Source: an uncultured Marvinbryantia sp. (GTDB lineage Bacteria > Bacillota > Clostridia > Lachnospirales > Lachnospiraceae). Taken from it: DNA of 11,626 bases. The notes under the pieces were generated by a model. The model did no database searches and was not told the origin of the DNA. It saw only the letters and a list, made by a program, of their open reading frames with translations. The DNA lies in assembly GCA_934373455.1 (NCBI GenBank), contig CAKRON010000079.1:1-11626 (forward strand). The letters are read 5' to 3'. How positions within the stretch are numbered: position 1 is the first letter of the stretch; every line of letters starts with the position of its first letter. The translations under genes and the position numbers were made by a program. Shown piece after piece: positions 6,092 through 11,626 of the stretch.

Positions 6092-7752
6092 CAGATCACC
6101 TCCCCAAGTGCTACATCATTCCTTATCTCTTCTACTAACCTGGCTAATTGCTTGATTTCATCCTGATAGCGGAACATAATCTCTATCCGATGATCTTCAT
6201 ACACATATATCTGACTGATAAACCGAACGAATAAGGAACGCTTTAACTCTATATCTTTGCTTGTCAAAAATTTCTCCATGAAACTTTCTTTTTCATATCT
6301 GCCATCTAATAGCATTCTTTTTTTCTTGCTCAATTCCGTAGCAGCCTTCTTAGTATCCTCTATTCTGTTATCTAATTCCTTCTTAAACAGCAGATACTCG
6401 TCCTGAGTAATTAGTTCATTTTTATAGTCCTCATAACATTCCAATTTTAAGCGATTATACTTTTCAATATCTCCCTTTATTTTTTCAGATTGCAGTACCA
6501 TCATTTTTATCTTGTCTGAATTACAAGATGTTTTCCGTATGTACAGGATACTCTCCTGTAAATCAGCCAAATGCTTCAAATGAAGCTGCAATGTTTTTGT
6601 TACGGCAAGATTTAAGGCATTTTCACTGATTCTATGACTGCTACATGTATCTTTGTTCTTCTTATTTCCAGAGCAGACATAATATACATATTCAAAAGAA
6701 CCGCTATATGCCTTCTTTCTTACCATACTGCATCCACAATCCGCACAAACTAGATAACCGGAATATATGGAGACCGCTCTTTTTCCTGCTGTTACCCTTG
6801 TATCTTTCTGTATAATATCTGAAATAATTTCAAAATCAGCTCTGCTTATGATTGCCTCATGTGCATTTTCAATCCGGATCCATTCTTCCCGTGGCTTCTT
6901 TTCCCGCACTTTGACTTTATAATTAGGGGTACTCTCCTTTCCCTGTATCAGAGTTCCCACATAGATCTCATTTGTCAAAACACGCATAACTGCCATTGCG
7001 GTCCACTTCGCCTTACTGTGTGTCTGGAACACCGTCTTATACCCGCTCCCCTGCTCTTTCTTGTATTCTGCCGGAGAAAGAATCCCTAGACTATTCAATT
7101 CATCCGCAATCGCCTGCTGGCTCATTCCGTCCATCTTCATACCAAATATCTCTTTTACAATTTCTGCTGCATAAGGATCAACAATCAGTTTATTTTTATC
7201 TTTCCCTCGCATATATCCGTAGACCGCAAAGGCACCAATAAATTCTCCACGTTTCCTCTTTACTTCTAAATGGCTTCTGATTTTAATTGAAATATCCCTG
7301 CAATACGCATCATTGATTAAATTCTTAAAAGGAATAATGATATTATTGGATGCCGCTGTATCATCAGCACTGTCAAAATTATCATTAATTGCGATAAAAC
7401 GTACACCCAGTAAAGGAAAAAGTCTCTCAATATACTTTCCAACTTCGATATAGTTTCTTCCTAGTCGTGACAGGTCTTTTACAATGACGCAATCTATCTT
7501 CTTGTTTTTGATATCCTGCAGCATTCTTTGAAAATCAGGTCTGTCAAAATTCACGCCACTATAACCATCATCAACATAGAAATCGACAATCTTAATCTCC
7601 GGTTTGCTTTGTAAATAATCTTCGATATATTCTTTTTGATTTTCGATACTGTTGCTTTGCAGAGTTTCACTTCCGGCAACATCCCCATCCTCTTTGGATA
7701 AACGCAGATAACCTCCGCATAGATATGTTTTAGATAAGTTGTTTGATAGCAT
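6091..7752 (-). CDS. large serine recombinase, first of three
   Basis: A 553-residue large serine recombinase. The resolvase domain has the catalytic serine in GYLRLSKED (S19), the hallmark YSGVNFDRPDF, and KDLSRLGRNYIEVGKYIE. Next comes the recombinase domain (GAFAVYGYMRGKDKNKLIVD), a zinc ribbon with CADCGCSM and YYVCSGNKKNKDTCSSH, and a lysine-rich coiled coil (~385-470). I chose the ATG at 7752 because AAGGAG lies eight bases upstream; an in-frame GTG three codons earlier overlaps that site and is unlikely. It heads the recombinase trio, whose genes overlap by 1 to 4 nt. A 133-nt gap follows the preceding small gene, so the trio may share the upstream helicase transcript or have its own weak promoter. 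I see no clear promoter consensus or terminator in that gap. Confidence 0.95.
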   Translation of the reverse strand: MLSNNLSKTYLCGGYLRLSKEDGDVAGSETLQSNSIENQKEYIEDYLQSKPEIKIVDFYVDDGYSGVNFDRPDFQRMLQDIKNKKIDCVIVKDLSRLGRNYIEVGKYIERLFPLLGVRFIAINDNFDSADDTAASNNIIIPFKNLINDAYCRDISIKIRSHLEVKRKRGEFIGAFAVYGYMRGKDKNKLIVDPYAAEIVKEIFGMKMDGMSQQAIADELNSLGILSPAEYKKEQGSGYKTVFQTHSKAKWTAMAVMRVLTNEIYVGTLIQGKESTPNYKVKVREKKPREEWIRIENAHEAIISRADFEIISDIIQKDTRVTAGKRAVSIYSGYLVCADCGCSMVRKKAYSGSFEYVYYVCSGNKKNKDTCSSHRISENALNLAVTKTLQLHLKHLADLQESILYIRKTSCNSDKIKMMVLQSEKIKGDIEKYNRLKLECYEDYKNELITQDEYLLFKKELDNRIEDTKKAATELSKKKRMLLDGRYEKESFMEKFLTSKDIELKRSLFVRFISQIYVYEDHRIEIMFRYQDEIKQLARLVEEIRNDVALGEVI

Positions 7753-7812
7753 AAAAAACACTCCTTATTCATATTAGCCAGAACAATCTGCTATAAAAAT
7801 AAGAAGTGGTTT

Positions 7813-7884
7813 CTATTCATTTAGTCCTATGCATATATTAGCACAGAACTTTCCTTTTTTCCAGACCTTTATAGCAATTTTCAT
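7813..7884 (-). CDS. possible 23-residue basic peptide before the recombinases
   Basis: An ATG one base past the stop of the DUF6870-like gene opens a 23-codon frame, MKIAIKVWKKGKFCANICIG followed by LNE. It is lysine-rich and unlike any family I know. The ribosome binding site is poor (GATGGA). Close packing argues for it and weak initiation against it. It may be a decayed accessory gene or chance. The rest of the gap (7753-7812) holds only the recombinase ribosome binding site. Confidence 0.25.
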   Translation of the reverse strand: MKIAIKVWKKGKFCANICIGLNE

Positions 7885-7885
7885 T

Positions 7886-8236
7886 CTATATTCCATCTGC
7901 CAACTCCCGTAATCTTTGTTTCAGGCTGATTCCTTCTGTAAAAGAAGATTTTACTATTACATCTCCTACCATAAAGCAATACGGATTTTTAACATTTCTT
8001 AAAAAAGTTCTCATCTGCATTTCTTTATCCACATCGTCTGAATCATCTTCCGGGATTCTTGTTACATCTATGAGTCCATCTCGATTAACTGTTCGTATAT
8101 CAACCGACTTCAGTTTTTCCCATTCTTCCATTTTTTCTCTCCACGAAGCAGCAAGCTGGCTTATCTCACTATATGACAGCCAGCTTGTTCGATATTCCTC
8201 TATAATCTTTTCATTTCTTCTATCGCTCTCATACAT
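7886..8236 (-). CDS. small DUF6870-like mobile-element protein
   Basis: A 116-residue cytosolic protein of unknown function. The second half carries KSVDIRTVNRDGLIDV (43-58), VKNPYCFMVGDVIVKSSF (80-97) and a C-terminal LKQRLRELAD. These fit the pattern of the DUF6870 family as I remember it, which is found next to serine recombinases in Clostridia mobile elements. The first ~40 residues are helical and tryptophan-rich. GAGGA lies four bases before the ATG. The gene starts inside the 42-codon membrane-protein gene upstream, overlapping it by 37 nt in another frame. Its steady place between helicase and recombinase genes suggests an accessory role in excision or maintenance, but no activity can be read from it. 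Confidence 0.75.
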   Translation of the reverse strand: MYESDRRNEKIIEEYRTSWLSYSEISQLAASWREKMEEWEKLKSVDIRTVNRDGLIDVTRIPEDDSDDVDKEMQMRTFLRNVKNPYCFMVGDVIVKSSFTEGISLKQRLRELADGI

Positions 8237-8328
8237 TCCTCAGCCCTGACAACTGCAATACAGGCTGCTAGAGCCATAAGAAGCAGAGCACCCGTTACAA
8301 TGCTTACGACGATTCCTATGATTTTCAT
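8200..8328 (-). CDS. 42-residue single-pass membrane protein
   Basis: A small gene whose ATG overlaps the helicase stop codon (ATGA). It encodes an N-terminal hydrophobic helix (IIGIVVSIVTGALLLMALAA, residues 3-22) followed by a short charged tail (VRAEECMRAIEEMKRL). A single membrane-spanning segment or an uncleaved signal anchor is likely. A lipoprotein is less likely because the cysteine comes at residue 23, after LALAA. It overlaps the DUF6870-like gene by 37 nt. The tight overlaps on both sides support it being translated. Function is unknown; short membrane proteins of this kind are common in Firmicutes conjugative elements. Confidence 0.6.
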   Translation of the reverse strand: MKIIGIVVSIVTGALLLMALAACIAVVRAEECMRAIEEMKRL

Positions 8329-10334
8329 TCTTCTTCCCACTCCTTATCCATAAAATAACTGTCTGCTTTCTTCCTTATAATAAAGTCTGCCACATCCATG
8401 AGCCTGTCCGTGACCGGCATGGTCGGCAGGGTATTCAGAATTTCCGCCCGGTATCTGCCACGCAGGGATGCTCTGCTGTCTAAGATGGAAAATACCGCCG
8501 TGTCCTTTTCCCGGCGGATGCCGCGCCCGAACCACTGCCTTAGTTTGATCAGCATTTCCGGGATAATGATGTCCCTGCGGTATAAATCAAAGTCCTCATA
8601 CTGGTTTCTCTGGTATTCCATGACCGGATCCGGCACGGGAAACGGCAGTTTTACCACGATCAGACTGGAAAGTATATCCCCTGCAAGGTCAATTCCCTCT
8701 CCGGCACTGTCACTGGCAAACAGCACTCCGTTTCCGCTCCTGCGGAAGCTGCTTATCACATCCAATCTGCCTCTTCCCATGAGAAACAGCGGATAATCAG
8801 AAAGCTGCTCCTTCAGACCATAGAACACCCTCTCCATGAGCCAATAGGATGTAAAAAGGATCAGGGTATGCCCATGAGTGGCAGACACAATCTGCAATAT
8901 TTCCGCCATTACCGCCTGTATGTATCTGTCATCCCGGATATTCGGAAACGGCATACGCTCTGGTATATAGAGCAGACCGTTACTCTGAAAATCAAAGGGT
9001 GAGGGCTTGCTGGTTTCCATGATTCTTGATAAAGCTGCAAAGGAAAGCCCTGTCATTCTCTTGAAGTGACTGAAATCACCCCGGACTGACATTGTGCCGG
9101 ACGTAATAATAACCGGTATCGGTCTGCTCCAGATGTCACGGAATAAAACCTGTTCCAGTTCCATTGGAACCGCACACAGGGCAAGCCTGCCGTTCTCCCT
9201 CTTTTCCATCCAGCAGATTGAATTTCCGCTGTTTAGAAATACGGTCAGCTTGTCCGTCAGCTCCTGACAACGCTTTTTCAGGCACTGCATCCGCATTTTT
9301 TGTCCGCTGTTTTCCTGATAGCATAAGGGAAGCTGCTCTAAAGCCTTTGCCATGTGCCTTATGTAAATTTTTTCCATGGAACCTATCACTATTTCAATCC
9401 TGCTTCCCTCTCTGGTGTGGTTTCCTGCTAAATCTCCCGCCAGTCTGTCAAATATCTGTCTGTTATATTCCGCAAGCTGACTCCGTAACACAGTAAGTTC
9501 ATCCATGGCTGCGGTTCTCCTGTTCGCTTCACTCAAAGTTACGATGAGTTCCGCATCCTGCTCGTCCCAGACTGTGCTATACATCTGCCTTGCGGCATCT
9601 ATCAGCTTGTGGGACTCATCAAACACCATTGCCCCATATCCCGGAAAGAGAGGTTTTCTGCCATGCTTCTGTCCGATTAGATCGGCAAGGATATAATTGT
9701 GATTCGTAATCTGAAAATCAAAATTATCCGTCATGCACTTTTTCTTAAAATTCATAAATCTGCATAAAAGCGAATAAGGACATGACTTATTGCAGCGAAA
9801 CACGTTGATTCTGCCTTTTACATAGGGTGTCAGCACGGCATCATCCAAATCAATCCTGTCAAATTCCTGCTCCCCAAGCCTTGCCAGTTCCAGTATCAGA
9901 TTGGCATCTGCTTCTCTCTGCAAATTTTTTATGGATGTCTCATATATCTTCAATCTGGAGTCACAGACATAATGCCGTTTTCCTTTCCGCACCACAAAAG
10001 ATAATGGTTTGTTAATTACATGGTGCTCTAAAAGGATGCCGGATATCTGCGGTATGTATTCCTCTGTCAATGCTTTCTGCAGGGCTATAGTGGATGTTGA
10101 TATGACTGCCGGAATCTTCTTATCTGAATAAATGTTATGTACCGTCAGTGCAAGGATATATGCGTGAGTTTTTCCTGTCCCCACTTCCGCCTCACATAAA
10201 GCCAGCTTATTTTCCTGCAATGCCCGGAGCATTTCAAGAGAAAGTTCTTTCTGTTTTACCCTCAGATTCATTCCGTGTTTCGGTAAAATCTCATCAAATA
10301 AATAAATCAATAATTCTTCTGCACTCTTTGCCAT
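8325..10334 (-). CDS. DinG/XPD-family iron-sulfur DNA helicase
   Basis: A 669-residue superfamily 2 helicase, predicted to unwind DNA 5' to 3' with ATP, as XPD/DinG relatives do. Motifs in order: a Q-motif-like RVKQKELSLEML (25-36); Walker A in AEVGTGKT (49-56); cysteines C124, C181, C185 and C191 (with C200 nearby), spaced like the four ligands of the DinG [4Fe-4S] cluster; Walker B DESH (239-242); TSGTMS; LFTSYWLMERV; motif V DSAGEGIDL; and motif VI QWFGRGIRREKD ending in LDSR. The start has GGAGG seven bases upstream. The length is close to the family norm and nothing is missing. The gene is richer in GC than the genes downstream of it. It precedes the small membrane gene with a 4-nt overlap. 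A role in element processing or replication is inferred from context. Confidence 0.92.
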   Translation of the reverse strand: MAKSAEELLIYLFDEILPKHGMNLRVKQKELSLEMLRALQENKLALCEAEVGTGKTHAYILALTVHNIYSDKKIPAVISTSTIALQKALTEEYIPQISGILLEHHVINKPLSFVVRKGKRHYVCDSRLKIYETSIKNLQREADANLILELARLGEQEFDRIDLDDAVLTPYVKGRINVFRCNKSCPYSLLCRFMNFKKKCMTDNFDFQITNHNYILADLIGQKHGRKPLFPGYGAMVFDESHKLIDAARQMYSTVWDEQDAELIVTLSEANRRTAAMDELTVLRSQLAEYNRQIFDRLAGDLAGNHTREGSRIEIVIGSMEKIYIRHMAKALEQLPLCYQENSGQKMRMQCLKKRCQELTDKLTVFLNSGNSICWMEKRENGRLALCAVPMELEQVLFRDIWSRPIPVIITSGTMSVRGDFSHFKRMTGLSFAALSRIMETSKPSPFDFQSNGLLYIPERMPFPNIRDDRYIQAVMAEILQIVSATHGHTLILFTSYWLMERVFYGLKEQLSDYPLFLMGRGRLDVISSFRRSGNGVLFASDSAGEGIDLAGDILSSLIVVKLPFPVPDPVMEYQRNQYEDFDLYRRDIIIPEMLIKLRQWFGRGIRREKDTAVFSILDSRASLRGRYRAEILNTLPTMPVTDRLMDVADFIIRKKADSYFMDKEWEEE

Positions 10335-10442
10335 CGTTACGCCTCCTAAAATTTCTTAGTGCCATAAAGCAGCACAGGAATAGGTTGGAAGGTATCGGTT
10401 TGGCTTTTTACTAACAAAAATGAACTTCCATCCAGCCCATGA

Positions 10443-10471
10443 TTTCTACTGCTTTATAAAAAGTGCATCAA
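10443..10471 (-). promoter_or_regulatory. possible promoter of the helicase-recombinase operon
   Basis: On the minus strand TTGATG (10466-10471) and TAGAAA (10443-10448) are spaced 17 bp, each matching four of six consensus bases. It lies ~110 bases upstream of the helicase start, at the edge of the hairpin-rich stretch. The terminator of the sigma-like gene upstream implies that a promoter is needed somewhere here. The match itself is weak. Confidence 0.3.
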
Positions 10472-10475
10472 CCAT

Positions 10476-10739
10476 CCTGCCGGTAAGCAGGCATCATAAA
10501 AGCCGCCCACATTCTTTCTCAAACGTGGGTGTGCATTTTCCCGTCACTTATGCGGGCCACTGGCGTGGAAGTATCATTATCTCCGACCGGTATCATCGCA
10601 TCCTGCCCCACCACGGGCAGTAAAGCCACAGGTAGTTCCCGCTCAGGATAGTGCGGTTCTTTTCACACTGATCCGTCATGGCGTACCCTGACTTGTGCTT
10701 TCCGGCTCTCCGGCCGGTCGGATGTGTGCCTGATGCACA
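10476..10739. other. GC-rich hairpin-rich non-coding stretch, candidate structured RNA or ssDNA site
   Basis: This accounts for most of the 514-nt gap between helicase and sigma-like gene. I find no convincing gene. It contains at least eight short inverted repeats: 10476-10491 (CCTGC/GCAGG), 10506-10529 (CCCACATT/AACGTGGG, paired on the minus strand with one G-U), 10557-10568 (CCAC/GTGG), 10603-10620 (CTGCCC/GGGCAG), 10639-10656 (CCGC/GCGG), 10675-10692 (GTCA/TGAC with an inner GG/CC), 10702-10717 (CCGGC/GCCGG) and 10725-10739 (TGTGC/GCACA). Its GC is visibly higher than in all neighbours. Possible roles are a structured RNA, a single-strand origin or origin of transfer of the element, or a large 5' leader. 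I match it to no known RNA class. Confidence 0.45.
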
Positions 10740-10782
10740 GATATGAAGTTGTCAAAGTACAGTAAAAGGGGAATATTTTTGA

Positions 10783-10826
10783 ACAAAAGAAAACCCCTTC
10801 ACCTAATTCGCCGCTAGGTAAAGGGG
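10783..10826 (-). terminator. Rho-independent terminator after the sigma-like gene
   Basis: On the minus strand CCCCTTTACCTA pairs with TAGGTGAAGGGG (12 bp, one G-U) around a 9-nt loop, followed by TTTTCTTTTGTT. It lies 22 bases past the stop of the sigma-like gene and separates it from the helicase operon. Confidence 0.85.
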
Positions 10827-10848
10827 CCTGCCGAAAAAAATTTATTTT

Positions 10849-11295
10849 TTACAATAATTTTCTCAGTTTCTCTAATATCTTATATTTTCTTGACTGTAAG
10901 GTTGTTCTGGCTATTCCTAATTTCTTCGCCAGTTCCACCTCACTGATTTCCTGATAGAACAGAGCATGAATGATAGCTGTCTCCTCGTCTGTAAGTGTAT
11001 GTAAGGCTTCGTTCAGTTTCTCCAGCATGACCGCCCGAACTGCCACATCCTCTACATTCTCCGCTTCCTCTGCAAACTGCTTCTCTGCTTCCAGAAGCCG
11101 CTCATAAGAATCTTCCCTGCTGGGAATGACAATCATCTCTCCGGTTTCCTTATCCACCTTTGTATGTTCCTGCTTCAGATCATGGGTAAAGTATTTCTCC
11201 TTGCGCTGCCCTTTGTAATATGTCTCGTAAACTTCCTTACTGACTTCAAAGATTTGTCCGTTCAATCCGATATAATATTTTTCTCTTTCTGCCAT
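10849..11295 (-). CDS. sigma-70 region 4-like regulator of the mobile element
   Basis: A 148-residue protein. The C-terminal ~55 residues form a sigma-70 region 4-type helix-turn-helix: LTDEETAIIHALFYQEISEVELAKKLGI (about 101-128), then the recognition helix region ARTTLQSRKYKILEKLRKLL. The N-terminal part (YYIGLNGQIFEVSKEVYETYYKGQRKEKYFTHDLKQE) is a segment often found in sigma-like proteins of Firmicutes conjugative transposons (compare Orf7 of Tn916). Region 2, needed for a full sigma factor, is absent, so it probably works as a DNA-binding activator or with a partner. GGGAG lies ten bases before the ATG and inside a hairpin, so translation may be controlled. A terminator follows directly. 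It is likely a regulator of transfer or excision genes; the target is unknown. Confidence 0.85.
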   Translation of the reverse strand: MAEREKYYIGLNGQIFEVSKEVYETYYKGQRKEKYFTHDLKQEHTKVDKETGEMIVIPSREDSYERLLEAEKQFAEEAENVEDVAVRAVMLEKLNEALHTLTDEETAIIHALFYQEISEVELAKKLGIARTTLQSRKYKILEKLRKLL

Positions 11296-11307
11296 CTGTG
11301 GCTGTCT

Positions 11308-11353
11308 CCCTTCCGATTTTTGAAATATTCAAAATCGGAAAGGGGCGGTCCCC
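11308..11353 (-). promoter_or_regulatory. hairpin enclosing the ribosome binding site of the sigma-like gene, with a competing hairpin
   Basis: TTCCGATTTT (11311-11320) and AAAATCGGAA (11331-11340) are a perfect 10-bp inverted repeat, extended outward by CCC/GGG with one bulged base. In the minus-strand RNA the 3' arm contains GGAAGGGAG, the ribosome binding site of the sigma-like gene. No T-run follows, so it is not a terminator. The upstream bases GGGG-accg-CCCC (11342-11353) form a second small hairpin that uses the same CCCC, so the two folds exclude each other in part. This looks like translational control. Confidence 0.5.
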
Positions 11354-11373
11354 GGATATAGCAGGCAAACTTC

Positions 11374-11463
11374 TTAAACTTCAAGAATTCTGCATATTAA
11401 AAAAACCGAACAGTAAAAAAACTGTCCGGCTATCGTATTTCTATAAGTAAAAAAACCGTTCAT
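11374..11463 (-). CDS. 29-residue leader-like peptide threaded through two terminators
   Basis: An ATG with AAAGGAG five bases upstream opens a 29-codon frame starting MNGFFTYRNTIAGQFFYC and ending RILEV. The start codon and ribosome binding site lie in terminator hairpin 1, and the frame continues through its T-run (as Phe-Phe) and the whole of hairpin 2, ending 78 bases before the sigma-like gene. Short frames overlapping terminators resemble the leader upstream of tet(M) in Tn916, where a ribosome following RNA polymerase suppresses termination. By analogy, translation here would let transcription reach the sigma-like gene. I do not recognise the peptide. The very good ribosome binding site argues against chance. 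Confidence 0.5.
   Translation of the reverse strand: MNGFFTYRNTIAGQFFYCSVFLICRILEV
11399..11429 (-). terminator. second terminator/attenuator hairpin inside the leader ORF
   Basis: On the minus strand CCGGACAGT pairs with ACTGTTCGG (9 bp, one G-U) around a loop of six T, followed by seven T (11399-11405). It has the form of an intrinsic terminator and lies wholly inside the 29-codon leader frame. Confidence 0.75.
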
Positions 11464-11491
11464 GCTTTCTCCTTTCAGCCTGAACGGTTTT
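11449..11491 (-). terminator. first terminator/attenuator hairpin, carrying the leader start site
   Basis: On the minus strand AAAACCGTTCA pairs perfectly with TGAACGGTTTT (11 bp) around an 18-nt loop, followed by a run of seven T overlapping the stem end. The loop holds the leader's AAAGGAG and the A of its ATG, so ribosome binding and hairpin formation compete. It also begins 16 bases after the stop of the upstream gene, so it may simply end that gene's transcript. Confidence 0.75.
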
Positions 11492-11507
11492 CAATATTAT
11501 TTTTAAT

Positions 11508-11626
11508 TTAATTCTCTTCTATTGCTTGTGTTCTTTCCAGTAACTTTGAAACTGCCACTAAAATATTCGTACAGGCTAATAAAAACAATTTTGTAGAAGA
11601 ACCTAATGTTGTAAATACAATACCTA
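11508..11626 (-). CDS. C-terminal end of a small membrane protein (partial)
   Basis: The last 39 codons of a gene whose start lies outside the window. It reads GIVFTTLGSSTKLFLLACTN, then ILVAVSKLLERTQAIEEN and a TAA stop. The central stretch is hydrophobic enough for one membrane helix, followed by a short charged tail. In layout it resembles the 42-residue protein after the helicase gene (GIV... helix ...AIEE), though the similarity is weak and could be coincidence. It fits the small membrane proteins encoded by Firmicutes conjugative elements. Because the N-terminus is missing, length and family are unknown. Confidence 0.55.
   Translation of the reverse strand, partial: GIVFTTLGSSTKLFLLACTNILVAVSKLLERTQAIEEN

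Noticed and set aside
7551..7772. Minus-strand 73-codon frame overlapping the start of the first recombinase
   Set aside because: It overlaps the resolvase domain in another frame, and the AAGGAG fits the recombinase ATG at 7752. No domain seen.
8398..8796. Plus-strand 132-codon frame opposite the helicase C-terminus
   Set aside because: It is the antisense shadow of helicase motifs V and VI; no ribosome binding site or family features.
10420..10623. Plus-strand open frame of 67 codons in the helicase/sigma-like gap
   Set aside because: No ribosome binding site, histidine- and serine-rich composition typical of antisense frames, and it spans several hairpins. No recognisable domain.
10522..10662. 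Minus-strand open frame of 47 codons (starts KEPHYPERELPV, ends KMHTHV) preceded by TGA and further open frame upstream, as if a gene broken by one stop codon
   Set aside because: It has no start codon with a ribosome binding site, lies in a GC-rich stretch where stops are rare by chance, and coincides with the hairpin array. It could be a gene remnant, but I cannot support it.
10476..10739. CRISPR array, given many short repeats
   Set aside because: The repeats are different local hairpins, not one repeat sequence with regular spacers, and no cas gene is present.

Overview
The window looks like AT-rich Firmicutes DNA, most likely from a gut Clostridia/Lachnospiraceae-type genome. This is inferred from strong AAGGAG/GGAGG ribosome binding sites, T-tailed terminators, low GC, and a set of genes typical of integrative conjugative or mobilisable elements of that group. 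Every gene I can support reads on the minus strand, so transcription runs from position 11626 toward 1.

Region A (about 2739-11626) is one end of a mobile element. In transcription order it holds: the 3' end of a small membrane-protein gene; a 29-codon leader-like ORF threaded through two terminator hairpins; a sigma-70 region-4-like regulator whose ribosome binding site lies in a hairpin; a terminator; a GC-rich stretch with about eight short hairpins and no convincing gene; a DinG/XPD-type iron-sulfur helicase; two tiny overlapping genes (a one-helix membrane protein and a DUF6870-like protein); and three large serine recombinases joined by 1-4 nt overlaps and ending in a strong terminator. 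The recombinases presumably insert and excise the element. The sigma-like protein is presumably its regulator, and the helicase an accessory DNA-processing factor.

Region B (1-2598), just past the recombinase terminator, is lower in GC and forms a separate operon with its own promoter and an 11-bp perfect inverted repeat upstream. It encodes an AbiJ-NTD-like domain joined to a PD-(D/E)XK (Mrr-like) nuclease, a 405-residue HEPN-like helical protein of no known function, and a GHKL/Hsp90-like ATPase that runs off the window at position 1. All three domain types recur in prokaryotic immunity, and I do not recognise this combination as a named system. I read it as a candidate undescribed anti-phage or anti-plasmid module, either cargo of the element or lying next to its insertion point.

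The main limits are that the ATPase gene is cut off at the window edge, the element's attachment sites cannot be proved from one end, and all family assignments come from reading motifs by eye.
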